Shown here in pieces: positions 33,885-43,226 of a stretch of 64,000 nt of DNA. A model generated the notes under the pieces. It ran no database searches and was not told where the DNA came from. It was given only the letters and a program-made list of their open reading frames with translations. Within the stretch, counting starts at the first letter, position 1. Each line of letters begins with the position of its first letter. A program made the position numbers and the translations under genes. The DNA lies in assembly GCA_964460345.1 (NCBI GenBank), contig CAYWRO010000011.1:1-64000 (forward strand), given 5' to 3'. This DNA comes from CAYWRO01 sp964460345. Lineage in GTDB: Bacteria > Planctomycetota > Phycisphaerae > Phycisphaerales > UBA1924.

Positions 33885-33940
33885 GAAGAGCCTGTCGCCG
33901 AGGCGCGCGGGGCGGACCGGTTGACCACCGGTTGCAGGCC

Positions 33941-35416
33941 CTAACACGCCCCCGCGCTGGCCGGGAACCAGCAGTCCAGGTACATCAGCAGGTCGAAGAC
34001 GTCCACCCCCGCCTGGCCGTCGAGGTTCGCCGAGGCATCGTGCGCGAACCACGCATCGAGGTAGGCCAGCAGGTCGAAGACGTTCACGCCGTCCGCACCG
34101 TCGAGTTCGCACAGGCACGCCTCGACCGGCAGGAAATGGTGCTCCGCGATGTAGTCGGCGATCTCGGAGCCGACCTGGCGTCCGACCGTGTCGTCGAAGT
34201 TCCAGTGAATCCCGAGGTAGACGCGGCTGCGGCCGTTCTCTTCCATCGCCTGGCTGAAGCTGCTGAAGGAGCGCACGACGCCCGGCAGTTCCGGGCTTTC
34301 AAGCTGGAAGGGGATTGAATCGGTGCCGTAAAAGCGTTCCAGCGCGCGAAAGGCTGCGCCGCCGAAGGTCGCGTGCCCGGAGAGATACGTCGGAAACGGC
34401 GGCGTGAAGTTGTTGATGGTTGACCCATCCGGGTGCACCCCGCCCGGCGCGCCGAGCGGCGTCCATGTCGGATCGCCGACCGTGTCCGGGTTCCCGTCGA
34501 AGTCTCCCTGGCGGATCCCCGTCACGGGCCGCCAGAAGTCGTAGCGGTACTTGGCGTCCCACGCGACGCATCCGGCGTCCGCCATCGCCACCCCGGCCAT
34601 GGCAAAGAGGTGCGCGTTCTCCCACAGGTCATTGCCCTGCTGCTCGGCGACGACGAGCAGCGCATCGGTGTAGATCACCATCGGCGTGCCCATCCCCGCG
34701 CGGTCGAGCGCCCAGAAGAGGCCGATCTCCGTCTGCTCCGCCGTTCTCGTGGTGCTGTTGAGCGCGCCGAGCGACTTCACCTCGTTGTACGATTCGGCAT
34801 ACTCAACGCTTGTCATGTCGCCCACCGGCGGGACGTGCATCTGAAAGACCGACGAGATCGCAAACGTGCGCAGTTCTCCCCACGCCGGGCCCCACGCTTC
34901 CTGGTGCGGGTTCAATGGATCCGGCTGCCAGTGCCCCGGCAGGGGCGTCGGTTCATACTCGACCACGGTGTCGAAACCATCGTCGGCCCGCAGCGCGACG
35001 ATGTGCGCGCCGACGGCGTCGCCGTAAGCGATGCCGTCCATCTTGCCCGGGCCGTCCGGCATCTCCGCGAGCATGTCGGCGACCGCCGCGTCCAGCAGGG
35101 CCGCCTGCTCCGGATAGATCGACATCAGCACGCGGTACGCCGCCTGCGCGCCCGCCGCTTCGGCCGAAGCGCCCGCCGGCGCCGGCGCGTGTTCGTAAAA
35201 CTGTTCGTGGCGAGGCGAGACGCCGTTGATGGCGTCGTACATCGCCAGGTTCACCAACGCGAGCGTGCGCGACGTCATGCCTGGATTCTGATAGGGCAGG
35301 TCAGCCGTCATCACGGCCTTGGTGACCTCGTTCCACTCGAGCACGACATCGGCCGATGCCGGCGCGCCGACAGCGCACAGAAGACTCACCGCCGCGATTC
35401 GCCTGACGCTACTCAT
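33941..35416 (-). CDS. Secreted vanadium haloperoxidase/PAP2-like protein with dockerin-like tail
   Basis: A 491-aa exported protein. The signal peptide is residues 1-20, ending ASA. The acid-phosphatase/vanadium-haloperoxidase active-site motifs are in order: KYRYDFWRP (about 310), PTYLSGHATFGG (about 365; SGH) and SRVYLGIHWNFD (about 415; R and H). These bind phosphate or vanadate; whether it is a phosphatase or haloperoxidase cannot be decided. The C-terminus has two dockerin-like repeats, VFDLLAYLDAWF and VFDLLMYLDCWF, ending in Cys. The ATG at 35416 has GGAG six bases upstream. It is transcribed alone, toward array B. Confidence 0.88.
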   Translation of the reverse strand: MSSVRRIAAVSLLCAVGAPASADVVLEWNEVTKAVMTADLPYQNPGMTSRTLALVNLAMYDAINGVSPRHEQFYEHAPAPAGASAEAAGAQAAYRVLMSIYPEQAALLDAAVADMLAEMPDGPGKMDGIAYGDAVGAHIVALRADDGFDTVVEYEPTPLPGHWQPDPLNPHQEAWGPAWGELRTFAISSVFQMHVPPVGDMTSVEYAESYNEVKSLGALNSTTRTAEQTEIGLFWALDRAGMGTPMVIYTDALLVVAEQQGNDLWENAHLFAMAGVAMADAGCVAWDAKYRYDFWRPVTGIRQGDFDGNPDTVGDPTWTPLGAPGGVHPDGSTINNFTPPFPTYLSGHATFGGAAFRALERFYGTDSIPFQLESPELPGVVRSFSSFSQAMEENGRSRVYLGIHWNFDDTVGRQVGSEIADYIAEHHFLPVEACLCELDGADGVNVFDLLAYLDAWFAHDASANLDGQAGVDVFDLLMYLDCWFPASAGAC

Positions 35417-35653
35417 GCACATCTCCGGGCTTGCTTCATTGTGCGGGTAAGGAACCGCGCCATGCACCGCGCACGGCGCGAAGATCCGCCCCCCATGATC
35501 TCGTGATAGCGTACACAGAATCACCACTCCCGCAACACGCGCCAGGCGAATCAGGGAGAACCCGAGGGGGTTACCTTGAGTGATTCTTAGTTGCGCGCAC
35601 GAATGGGCGCAGATGCTCCCCGAATGCCTTCCGCACGCGCGATGCGCAAGGTG

Positions 35654-36724
35654 TCAAGCGACGGCGCTGCTCTCTCGCACGATGAACGTCGTCGGGATGC
35701 GCACATGCACCGGCTCGGCGCTCGGCTCGTCAATGCGGCGCACGAGCGTGGCAATCGCCGCCGCGCCCAACTCCGCCAGCGGCACGCGCACGCTTGAGAG
35801 CGACGGCCGCACCAGCGATGCGATGCGCGTGTCGTCAAACCCGACCACCCGCAAGTCTCCCGGCACCGCCAGCCCGGCATCCTCCGCGCCGCGAACAATG
35901 CCAAGCGCGATTTCATCGTCCCCCGCCAGCACCGCTGCGCTGCGCAGATCGACGCGCTTGCGATAGTCCTTCACCCAATCGAGCCCCCAGTTCAGGTCAT
36001 ACTGCCCGAACGCGAACTGCTCCTCCGTCGGCTCATGCCCCGCCTGCCGCAGCGCCTGGCGGAAGACCTCGGCTCGCCGCTGCGTGTCGAAGTTTTCCCG
36101 CGGCCCGCCCACGAAATAACAGCGCTCCGGCGGCGTGTGCGCCAGCAGGTGCATCATCGCCTCGCGCGCGCCCGTCGTGCTGTCCACCATCACCGAATCA
36201 ATCTGCTCATCGCGCTCCTGCGAATCCAGCACGACGATCGGCATGCCGAGCTGACGCGCTTCTCGCCACAGCCGCTCGTTCGGCTCCGTGATCATCAGCA
36301 CCAGCCCGTTGATGAGCCCGAAAGCGAGGGAACCCCCCCCGCTCCCAGCGCCCCCGCCGCCCGAGCCGGCTCCGTTGCCCGCCTCGCTGTCGCCCCCGTT
36401 GAGCGCTTCGGATGAAACCAGCAGGTGGTACCCGAGACGATGCGCCTCCGCGTCCGCCCCGCGCAGCAGGCCGGAGTAAAACTCGCCGTGAATGTCCGGC
36501 AAGGCGATTCCGATCACGCGCGTCCGGCGCGTCATCAGGCCCTGGGCCATCAGGTTCGGCCGGTAGCCAAGCTCGCGGATCGCCGCCTGCACGCGCTCGG
36601 CCGTTCCCGCCGCCACCAGAGACGGGTTGTTGAGCACACGCGAGACCGTCGCCGTCGACACGCCCGCGGCGGCGGCGACATCCTGAATCGACGGTGGCTG
36701 CCGCTGAGGGCTGGGGTCGGGCAT
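35654..36724 (-). CDS. LacI-family transcriptional regulator
   Basis: A 356-aa LacI/GalR repressor. The HTH is at residues 12-33 (SIQDVAAAAGVSTATVSRVLNN) with the hinge at about 45-60. The sugar-binding core starts at VIGIALPDIHGEFYSGLLRG and ends with VVGFDDTRIASLVRPSLSSVRVP. A glycine/serine-rich insertion (residues 109-132) sits in the first core subdomain, where most family members have a short loop. It is divergent from the GH144-like gene, and a LacI-type palindrome lies in the shared promoter. Three more copies of that palindrome precede genes of the adjacent sugar locus, so this is very likely their regulator. It was presumably induced by a glucan-derived sugar (inference). Confidence 0.93.
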   Translation of the reverse strand: MPDPSPQRQPPSIQDVAAAAGVSTATVSRVLNNPSLVAAGTAERVQAAIRELGYRPNLMAQGLMTRRTRVIGIALPDIHGEFYSGLLRGADAEAHRLGYHLLVSSEALNGGDSEAGNGAGSGGGGAGSGGGSLAFGLINGLVLMITEPNERLWREARQLGMPIVVLDSQERDEQIDSVMVDSTTGAREAMMHLLAHTPPERCYFVGGPRENFDTQRRAEVFRQALRQAGHEPTEEQFAFGQYDLNWGLDWVKDYRKRVDLRSAAVLAGDDEIALGIVRGAEDAGLAVPGDLRVVGFDDTRIASLVRPSLSSVRVPLAELGAAAIATLVRRIDEPSAEPVHVRIPTTFIVRESSAVA

Positions 36725-36749
36725 GCTGAGGAACCTTGTGGCTGCGCGA

Positions 36750-36793
36750 TTGTAACGGTCTGCGGGTGGCTTACCGTCCTGTAAACGCTTACA
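36750..36793 (+). promoter_or_regulatory. Promoter and LacI-type operator 1
   Basis: TGTAAACGCTTACA at 36780-36793 is a 14-bp palindrome with central CG, as LacI-family operators have. A possible promoter, TTGTAA (36750), 16 bp, TACCGT (36772), lies just upstream in the same arrangement as at operators 2-4. It sits between the divergent lacI-family and GH144-like genes, so it could control both. Confidence 0.8.
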
Positions 36794-36825
36794 TTCTTCG
36801 CAGCCACAACGCAAGGAGGACAAGC

Positions 36826-38430
36826 GTGCCGACGCCCAAACGCCCCGCCACAGCCGCCCCACGCCGCGTACCCCTCCTGGCGATCCTCTCGGCCATGGGG
36901 GTTGGCTTCACAGCGCCCGTGGCATCATGCCAGACGGAGCCCGCTGAGCCTTCGGCCCCGGCCCGAACCCACCCCGCCGTTCGTGCCGCGGATGTGACGA
37001 TCGAGGCCCCGCCGGGCGTTCAACGGCCCCCGTTTGAGTTCTCGAAGGAGGATGATGCGCTGCTGGAAGAGATTCAGCGCGCCGCGTTCGGCTATCTGTG
37101 GCACGGCTGCTCCCCCGACACGGGCATGGTCTACGACCGATCGAGCAAGACGGTTGTCAGCGTCGCCGGGGTCGGGTTTCAGCTCTCGGCTATCCCGATC
37201 GGGGTCGAACGTGGCTGGATCAGCCAGGAGGAGGGCACGGCCCGCGCGCTCAAGATTGTCACCGCCCTCCGCGGAAATCCGAACAATCGCAAGGCCGGTC
37301 TCTTCTACCACTACCTCGACCCGCGCGACGCCGGCCCCTCGCGCGAGGCGTATGAGCACATCGTCAGCACGGTCGACTCAGCCCTGCTGATGGCCGGGCT
37401 GGCGACGGCCTCCAGCTACTTCGGCGGTGAGGTTGCCGAACACGCCGATGCGCTGCTGCGCGAGGCGGATTGGGCGTATTTCGTGAATGAGGGCACCATC
37501 GACCCGCGCCTCGATGGCTTCATCTCGCTCGGCTGGAAGCCAGCCGACCCGGATGAACCCACAGGCGAGGGTGAGCTGCTCGATTACGGCTGGGTTGATG
37601 CGGGCGATGAGCATCGCCTGGTCACGTTCCTGGCGGTCTGCGCGCCGGAGCGGGACCATCGCGTGCCCCCGGCGTTGTACTACCGGCTGCGCCGCACGCT
37701 CGGGCACCACGAAGATTGCGACCTGATGGTCTGGTTTCCCTGGTCGGGCGCGCTCTTCACCGCCTTCTTCGCCCACTGCTGGATCGACTACGCCCACATG
37801 GGTCCGGACAACCCCGCGGCCTTCGGCGTCGAGCATCGCGCTCGCGTTGACTGGTGGGAGAACAGCCGGCGCACCGCCTGCCTGCACCGCGCGGAGGCAA
37901 TCCGGAACCCCAAGGAGTTCCCGGGGGTCGGCCCGAACCTCTGGGGTTTGAGCGCCTCAGACTCGCCTGACGGCTACAGCGTCCCCGGGCTCTTCCCCAG
38001 GTTTGTCGAGATGATCGGCGCGGAGCCGGAGATCGACTTCCCGGTCGCCGCGGCGGAGCGGGAACACACAAACTGGGGGGATGGTACCATCGCGCCGTAC
38101 GCCTCCGGGTGCACGATCATGTTTTCGCCCGATGAGGCGGTTGCCGCGCTACGGTACTTCCGGGAGTTGAAGGACGCCCAGGGAAAACCCTGGATCTGGC
38201 GTGACCCAGGGGAGAGTCCGGATAACCACGGGCTGCTGGATTCGCTGAACATCGGCAAGTCTTGGGTGGCCGACGATTACGTGGCGATCGACGAGGGGCC
38301 GCTCGTCCTGGCGATCGAGAACGCCCGCTCGGGGCTCATCTGGCGGTTGTTCCACGAGCATCCGTTTGTCCGGGAGGGGAGCGCCCGGCTCCGCCTGGTG
38401 CGGGATTTGCCCGAGGCGGCAGAGGAATGA
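36826..38430 (+). CDS. GH144-like (glucoamylase-domain) glycoside hydrolase, possible lipoprotein
   Basis: A 534-aa exported protein of the Glycoamylase (PF10091/GH144-like) group, (alpha/alpha)6-barrel enzymes that include endo-beta-1,2-glucanases. Typical segments are FGYLWHGCSPDTGMVYDRS, GLFYHYLDP near residues 160-170, DLMVWFPWSGALFTAFFAHCWIDY and NHGLLDSLNIGKSWVADDYVAIDEGP. The GTG at 36826 follows AAGGAGG and comes just after the operator, so the longer frame starting upstream is rejected. The N-terminus ends PVASC, which fits a lipobox, suggesting a lipid-anchored protein. Substrate is inferred from family and from the GH94 partner. Confidence 0.85.
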   Translation: MPTPKRPATAAPRRVPLLAILSAMGVGFTAPVASCQTEPAEPSAPARTHPAVRAADVTIEAPPGVQRPPFEFSKEDDALLEEIQRAAFGYLWHGCSPDTGMVYDRSSKTVVSVAGVGFQLSAIPIGVERGWISQEEGTARALKIVTALRGNPNNRKAGLFYHYLDPRDAGPSREAYEHIVSTVDSALLMAGLATASSYFGGEVAEHADALLREADWAYFVNEGTIDPRLDGFISLGWKPADPDEPTGEGELLDYGWVDAGDEHRLVTFLAVCAPERDHRVPPALYYRLRRTLGHHEDCDLMVWFPWSGALFTAFFAHCWIDYAHMGPDNPAAFGVEHRARVDWWENSRRTACLHRAEAIRNPKEFPGVGPNLWGLSASDSPDGYSVPGLFPRFVEMIGAEPEIDFPVAAAEREHTNWGDGTIAPYASGCTIMFSPDEAVAALRYFRELKDAQGKPWIWRDPGESPDNHGLLDSLNIGKSWVADDYVAIDEGPLVLAIENARSGLIWRLFHEHPFVREGSARLRLVRDLPEAAEE

Positions 38431-38454
38431 CGGGCGATATCGGCGGGAGGGGGC

Positions 38455-38496
38455 TTGCCATCGGGCGGGAGTCGTGGCAGAATGAAAGCGTTTACA
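38455..38496 (+). promoter_or_regulatory. Promoter and LacI-type operator 2
   Basis: TTGCCA (38455), 17 bp, CAGAAT (38478), followed at once by TGAAAGCGTTTACA (38483-38496), which differs from the operator consensus at the third base and at the variable centre. It precedes the PEP-CTERM-like gene at 38542. Confidence 0.75.
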
Positions 38497-38541
38497 GGAG
38501 GAGGCGCGGCCACGCCGCGTCCACATAAAGGGAGAGATCGC

Positions 38542-39339
38542 ATGAGAACTCAGAGTTTTGGTGTCGGCTGCGCGTGCCTTGTTGCGTTGGCCGGGTCTGC
38601 GGGCGTCGCATTCGGCCAGATCGATGGCGCCGTGCTGCACACGCGCATTTTCAATGACTTTCCAGGGTCGACGCTGACCACCGTCAACAACTACCCGGCG
38701 ACGGTCGAGTTCATGGACGGGCCGATCGGCGGCCCGGCGGGCTGGGCGAACCTTCACAACTTCCACCTCTCCGAAGACGGCGGTGTGAGTGATGCGCTGT
38801 TCGCCAACGGTGATGCGTTCAGCATCCAGGCCGATGTGACGCTGCTGGGTAACGGGACGGCCGAGGCCGGCCTGCAGGTCGCGCCGTGGTGGTCGCCCAA
38901 CGTGGACGGCCGCTTCAACATCCGCAACACGGACGGCGAAGTGGCAGTCTTCGGGGGTCGTCTGCCGTTTTACAGCTTCACCACCTCGCATGGCGTGACG
39001 TACACCCCGGGCACGACCATCACCCAGAAGATCATTTACAGCCCGAACAGCCTCACCGAGATGGACCCGGCGACGATCGAGTACATCTACACCGACTCGA
39101 GCGGCACGTATTCGAGTGGTCCGTTGGCCTTCGACATGGGCAACCCGGCCGAGCCGTACGGGCTGTGGGGGATGCTGGATGACGCCCGCATCGGTGGGTA
39201 CGTGCAGGTCTTCAATGGCCTGGGCGGCGCCGAGCACACGAGCGGCGCTCGGTTTGAGAACATCGTGTTCGTCCCCGCGCCCGCCGCGGCGGGCCTGGGC
39301 CTTGGTCTCGGGCTGCTGGGTCTTCGCCGCCGGCGCTGA
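38542..39339 (+). CDS. Exported PEP-CTERM-like protein
   Basis: A 265-aa protein with a signal peptide (about residues 1-26, ending AFG) and a C-terminal sorting-type tail: VPAPAAAGLGLGLGLLGLRRRR. The VPAPA motif, hydrophobic helix and arginine cluster correspond to planctomycete PEP-CTERM variants processed by exosortase. The body is beta-rich (AFSIQADVTLLGNGTAEAGLQVAPWW), like a lectin or concanavalin-type jelly roll, so it may bind glycans at the surface (inference). It has AAGGGAGAG before the ATG, its own operator-bearing promoter, and a strong terminator behind. Confidence 0.75.
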   Translation: MRTQSFGVGCACLVALAGSAGVAFGQIDGAVLHTRIFNDFPGSTLTTVNNYPATVEFMDGPIGGPAGWANLHNFHLSEDGGVSDALFANGDAFSIQADVTLLGNGTAEAGLQVAPWWSPNVDGRFNIRNTDGEVAVFGGRLPFYSFTTSHGVTYTPGTTITQKIIYSPNSLTEMDPATIEYIYTDSSGTYSSGPLAFDMGNPAEPYGLWGMLDDARIGGYVQVFNGLGGAEHTSGARFENIVFVPAPAAAGLGLGLGLLGLRRRR

Positions 39340-39371
39340 TTGAACTGGCCTGAATGGCTGTTTGCTCTGTT

Positions 39372-39411
39372 CGGGGACGGGCATCCGCCCGTCCCCGTTC
39401 TCTTTCCCCTT
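39372..39411 (+). terminator. Rho-independent terminator
   Basis: CGGGGACGGGC, loop ATC, CGCCCGTCCCCG: about an 11-bp stem, followed by TTCTCTTT. It lies 33 bp after the PEP-CTERM-like gene. Confidence 0.85.
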
Positions 39412-39445
39412 ATCAGGGGTGTGTTGATCTGGCGCGCGCTTCGGG

Positions 39446-39493
39446 TTGACAGAACGCCGGACACCCCCCATACTGCTGATGTAAGCGATTACA
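39446..39493 (+). promoter_or_regulatory. Promoter and LacI-type operator 3
   Basis: TTGACA (39446), 17 bp, CATACT (39469), then TGTAAGCGATTACA (39480-39493). The operator would cover the transcription start, so binding should repress. It drives the GH94-to-permease operon starting at 39507. Confidence 0.88.
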
Positions 39494-39506
39494 TTGAGCC
39501 TTCTCC

Positions 39507-42020
39507 ATGCCCCACAGCACACCACGAGCCCAGCCGCCCGGACACTTCACCGACGATGGTCGACGCTTTGCGATCGCCCGGCCCGACACGCCGACGCCGT
39601 GGGTGAACGTCATCTCCAACGGGCGCGACGAGGACGGTTATGGACTCGTCGTCAGTCAGGCTGGCGGCGGGTTCTCGTGGATGGGCAACAGCCAACTCAA
39701 CGTGCTGACGCGCTGGGAGATGGACCTGGTGCAGGACCGCCACGGCAAGTTCCTGTACCTGTGCGACCTTGACGCTGACACGACCCGGCCTGGAAGGCCG
39801 GCCTACCCCGAGGTGTGGTCGCTCGCCCCGGCGCCGTGCCGCCCCGCGTACGACTCGTACCGGTGCGAACACGGTCCGGGCGCGAGCGTGTTCACGACCG
39901 AGTGCCGCGGCATCCGGGCGCGCTGGACGCTGACGGTCAGCCCCTCTGATCCGGTCGAGATCTGGGCGGTCGAGCTTGAGAACGTCTCCGGGCGCGACCG
40001 CCGGCTGCGCATCGCTTCGTATTTGGAGTGGTGCTGCGGAGTTGCGCCGGATTCCAAGCGCGAGTTTCACCGCCTGTTCATCACGACGAAGCATGATGCG
40101 CAGCGCCGGGCGATTTTGGCGACGAAGAACATGTGGGACGTTCCGCCCCGGCACGAAGGGGAGCACTGGAATCGCCCCTGGCCGTATGTTGCCGCGCACG
40201 CGGTGAACCTTGAAGCCGGCAGGGCGTTTGAGCGTGAGATTGCGATCGGCGACAAGACGCTCTTCATCGGGCGCAACGGGGACACCCACGCGCCGGCTGC
40301 GCTGGCTGCGCCGCCGGAGGCGGGGGCCGGCATCGGCCGGTTCGCGGACGGCATCGCGTCCCTTGGGGGGGACTTCACGCTTGAAGCCGGGGAAACGATC
40401 CGCCTCTCCTACCTCCTGGTGTGCGCGGAGGATGAGCAGCGCGTTCTGAGTCTGCTGGACCGCTACGCGAATCTGCGCATCGTGGACGAAGCGATTGAAG
40501 CGGCGGAAACCGCGTGGGAAGACCGGCTCAGCACGACGCGCATCAACACGGAGCGGGCGGACTTCGACCTGCTCAACCACACGTGGCTGCCGTACCAGGC
40601 GATCAGCGGACGGATGTGGGGTCGCACCGGGTACTACCAGCAGTCCGGCGCGTTCGGCTTCCGCGATCAGCTTCAGGACAGCCAGGTGTGGCTCCCGATT
40701 GATCCGCAGCGCACGGCCGAACAGATCCTGCTGCATGCCGCGCACCAGTTTGCTGACGGAAGCGTCTATCACTGGTGGCACCCGTTGACCGAGAGCGGGC
40801 TGCGCACTGCGTGCAGCGACGACTATCTCTGGCTTCCCTTCATCACGGCTTCCTACATCCGCGAGACAGGCGACGCATCGATCCTTGAGCAAGTGGCGCC
40901 GTTTGTGGATGACAAACGTCCGGCGACACTGCTTGAACACTGCAAGCGCAGCGTCGCACGCGCGTTCTCGCGCATGTCGCCGCGCGGGTTGCCGTTGATC
41001 GGATCCTGCGACTGGAACGATGGGCTCTCGGCGATGGGGATCGAGGGCCGCGGCGAATCGGTGTGGCTTGCATTCTTCCTGGCGGAGCTGTTGCAGCAGT
41101 TCACGCATGCGCTGCGGCTGATCGACGACGACGTGACGGCCCACGACTGGCTCGCCGGGCGCGACAGGCTCGTTCGCGCCGTGAACCAGCACGCGTGGGA
41201 CGGCGCCTGGTTCCGGCGCGCGACCAACGACGATGGGGAGTGGATCGGCTCATCGCGGAATAATGCGGGGCGCATCTACCTGAACCCGCAGACCTGGGCC
41301 ATTCTTACCCGCGGCAGCACCGCCGAACGTCTCACTACGGCGTGGGAGAGCGTGAAGGAACACCTGGTCCGCGACATGGGGCCGCTGCTGCTCGCCCCCG
41401 CGTATTCGGTGCCGGACCCGTCAATCGGCTACATCACGCGCTACACGCCGGGCTCGCGCGAGAACGGGGGCGTGTACATGCACGCCGCAACATGGGCGCT
41501 CGCCGCGGCGTGCGCCATGCAGGACCGCGAGACAGTCGGGCGGATCTGGGAGTCCATCTCGCCGCCGGCGCGCTCGGCGCGTGATCCGGAGCTCTATGCG
41601 GCGGAGCCGTACGTGACGCCCGGGAACGTGGACGGCCCGGATTCGGCCACGCCCGGCCGGGCCGGTTGGACGTGGTACACGGGGTCCGCGGCGTGGCTGA
41701 ACCGGGTGTCGCTCGAAGGCATTCTGGGGATCCGGCCCACCTGGGAGGGGCTGAGCATCCGGCCGTGCGTGCCGGCGTCGTTCGGCAAGGTGGAGGCCAG
41801 GCGCCGCTGGCGGGGCGTGGATGTCGTGGTGCGGTTTGACGCTGCGGCGTGGTCGAGCGTGGAGCCGCGACTGACGGTCAACGGAGCTCCGATCGCCGGG
41901 TGCACGCTGCGGGCGGAGGATATCGTGGGTCTGAAGGAAGTCGTCGTCGATCTTGACTGGGGCGTGCAGACGCGGCCGGTTCTCGGCCAGGTCGGCGCCC
42001 CCGGGAGGGCCACTCCATGA
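39507..42020 (+). CDS. GH94-family glycoside phosphorylase
   Basis: An 837-aa cytoplasmic enzyme of the GH94 (cellobiose phosphorylase-like) family, which splits beta-glucosides with phosphate to give a sugar 1-phosphate. The N-terminal beta-sandwich (GYGLVVSQAGGGFSWMGNSQ) is followed by the (alpha/alpha)6 barrel with FGFRDQLQDSQ (about residue 385; general-acid Asp), YHWWHPLTESGLRTACSDDYLWLPF, GSCDWNDGLSAMG and a phosphate-site-like GNVDGPDSATPGRAGWTWYTGSAAW. The FRDQLQD form resembles NdvB and beta-1,2-glucan-type phosphorylases more than cellobiose phosphorylase, but specificity is not proven. It is first gene of the operon with a 4-bp overlap to the next. Confidence 0.88.
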   Translation: MPHSTPRAQPPGHFTDDGRRFAIARPDTPTPWVNVISNGRDEDGYGLVVSQAGGGFSWMGNSQLNVLTRWEMDLVQDRHGKFLYLCDLDADTTRPGRPAYPEVWSLAPAPCRPAYDSYRCEHGPGASVFTTECRGIRARWTLTVSPSDPVEIWAVELENVSGRDRRLRIASYLEWCCGVAPDSKREFHRLFITTKHDAQRRAILATKNMWDVPPRHEGEHWNRPWPYVAAHAVNLEAGRAFEREIAIGDKTLFIGRNGDTHAPAALAAPPEAGAGIGRFADGIASLGGDFTLEAGETIRLSYLLVCAEDEQRVLSLLDRYANLRIVDEAIEAAETAWEDRLSTTRINTERADFDLLNHTWLPYQAISGRMWGRTGYYQQSGAFGFRDQLQDSQVWLPIDPQRTAEQILLHAAHQFADGSVYHWWHPLTESGLRTACSDDYLWLPFITASYIRETGDASILEQVAPFVDDKRPATLLEHCKRSVARAFSRMSPRGLPLIGSCDWNDGLSAMGIEGRGESVWLAFFLAELLQQFTHALRLIDDDVTAHDWLAGRDRLVRAVNQHAWDGAWFRRATNDDGEWIGSSRNNAGRIYLNPQTWAILTRGSTAERLTTAWESVKEHLVRDMGPLLLAPAYSVPDPSIGYITRYTPGSRENGGVYMHAATWALAAACAMQDRETVGRIWESISPPARSARDPELYAAEPYVTPGNVDGPDSATPGRAGWTWYTGSAAWLNRVSLEGILGIRPTWEGLSIRPCVPASFGKVEARRRWRGVDVVVRFDAAAWSSVEPRLTVNGAPIAGCTLRAEDIVGLKEVVVDLDWGVQTRPVLGQVGAPGRATP

Positions 42021-42823
42021 GCGCCCAGACAGAACATCGGGTGGCACGGGCAACGCTTCTTGCCTGTGCGCGGCAGTCGAGACAGCAGGCGCAGCGCACC
42101 TGCGGCGCTTTCACGCTGATCGAACTGCTGGTCGTGATCGCGATCATCGCGCTGCTCATCTCGATCCTGCTGCCCGCGCTGGAGGGGGCGCGCCGCAGCG
42201 CGTGGGATGTTCTGTGCCAGAACAACCTGCGCCAGATTGGGATTGCGATGCAGGTGTACATGGATGAGCAGGACGATCCTCGCTATCCGGACCTGTACCC
42301 GCGTCATCCCAACGCGCGCGATCAATGGAACATCATTCCAACGCTGGAAGAGTACCTCGGTGCTGATCCGAGCATTCTCAACCGCGGTCTGGCGACGGAG
42401 GAGTTCGTCGGCGCAGCGCCCAACAAGATTTTTGCCTGTCCGGCCGCACGGGGCGAAGCGAGCGTGACGGACCCATACACGCGCGCCTTCCTGGAGAGCG
42501 GCGGGCGCATCTTCGTCTGGGACTATGACCGGGACGGCAAGGACGATTACATTACTGAATACTGGTTCAATGACTCGCCGATCCAGAGCCAGGGCAATGT
42601 TCGGAGCGGCGTCTCCAACCAGTTCATCCGCGCCATGAAGCGGCCTGAGAATGTCGTTTGGGCAACGGACGCGTACGACGAGGTTCCGCGGCACGATGGC
42701 GAGAACTTCTTCCTGTTCGGCGACCAGCGCATCGAGCGGCTGACGCGCGCTGAGTATTACGGACCGGACCAGTATGGCGCTCCCCAGCCGTTCTACAACT
42801 GGGGTCACTACTACCCGAACTAG
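42017..42823 (+). CDS. Prepilin-like (pseudopilin) exported protein
   Basis: A 268-aa protein with a class III prepilin signal: a 32-residue basic leader, then GA|FTLIELLVVIAIIALLISILLPAL with Glu at position 5 of the mature helix. It continues with the planctomycete pattern RSAWDVLCQNNLRQIGIAMQVYMDEQDD and a globular domain. Such proteins are processed by a prepilin peptidase and assembled by a type II/IV system like GspD-GspE at 29-33 kb. It overlaps the GH94 gene by 4 bp and is followed by a membrane protein and the ABC transporter genes, so it is expressed with sugar uptake. Confidence 0.88.
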   Translation: MSAQTEHRVARATLLACARQSRQQAQRTCGAFTLIELLVVIAIIALLISILLPALEGARRSAWDVLCQNNLRQIGIAMQVYMDEQDDPRYPDLYPRHPNARDQWNIIPTLEEYLGADPSILNRGLATEEFVGAAPNKIFACPAARGEASVTDPYTRAFLESGGRIFVWDYDRDGKDDYITEYWFNDSPIQSQGNVRSGVSNQFIRAMKRPENVVWATDAYDEVPRHDGENFFLFGDQRIERLTRAEYYGPDQYGAPQPFYNWGHYYPN

Positions 42824-42832
42824 GACCGAGCC

Positions 42833-43210
42833 ATGCAAGCACTCCGCGAGATCGCCCGCGAGAAGCCGTGTGTGCTGTGGGCGGCCATCGGCGCCCTGGT
42901 CCTGGCGGCGGTCCTGGTGCTCGTGCGCTTCACCGCCGGCGGGCATGCTCCCGACAGCATCGAGGCGCTCAGCCAGGAGGTGACGATCCGCTGCAGCGAG
43001 ACCGGCAAGGAGTGGACCGTGCAGCGCGGCCGGATGGAGCGCGACCTGCTTCTACGCGGCGTGCCGATCGATCCCTCGGTGGGCCTTCCAAACCCGGATA
43101 CGGGTCGCCCAACCGGCTTTCCCGCCGATCGCGACATGTGGGAGCGGACGATCAAGCGCCTGAACAACGAAGCCGCTGAGGCTGGGGCATTGAAGAGGCG
43201 CGGGTCGTGA
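42833..43210 (+). CDS. Small membrane-anchored protein of unknown function
   Basis: A 125-aa protein with one hydrophobic segment (about residues 12-33: CVLWAAIGALVLAAVLVLVRF) and a soluble part with SQEVTIRCSETGKEWTVQRGRMERDLLLRG. The C-S-E-T-G-K-E-W stretch resembles a single zinc-knuckle-like half but has only one Cys pair partner visible. No family is recognised. It lies 9 bp after the prepilin-like gene and 16 bp before the sugar-binding protein gene, so it belongs to the same operon and might tether or partner the pilin (inference). Confidence 0.65.
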   Translation: MQALREIAREKPCVLWAAIGALVLAAVLVLVRFTAGGHAPDSIEALSQEVTIRCSETGKEWTVQRGRMERDLLLRGVPIDPSVGLPNPDTGRPTGFPADRDMWERTIKRLNNEAAEAGALKRRGS

Positions 43211-43226
43211 CCAACACTGTTCTGCC

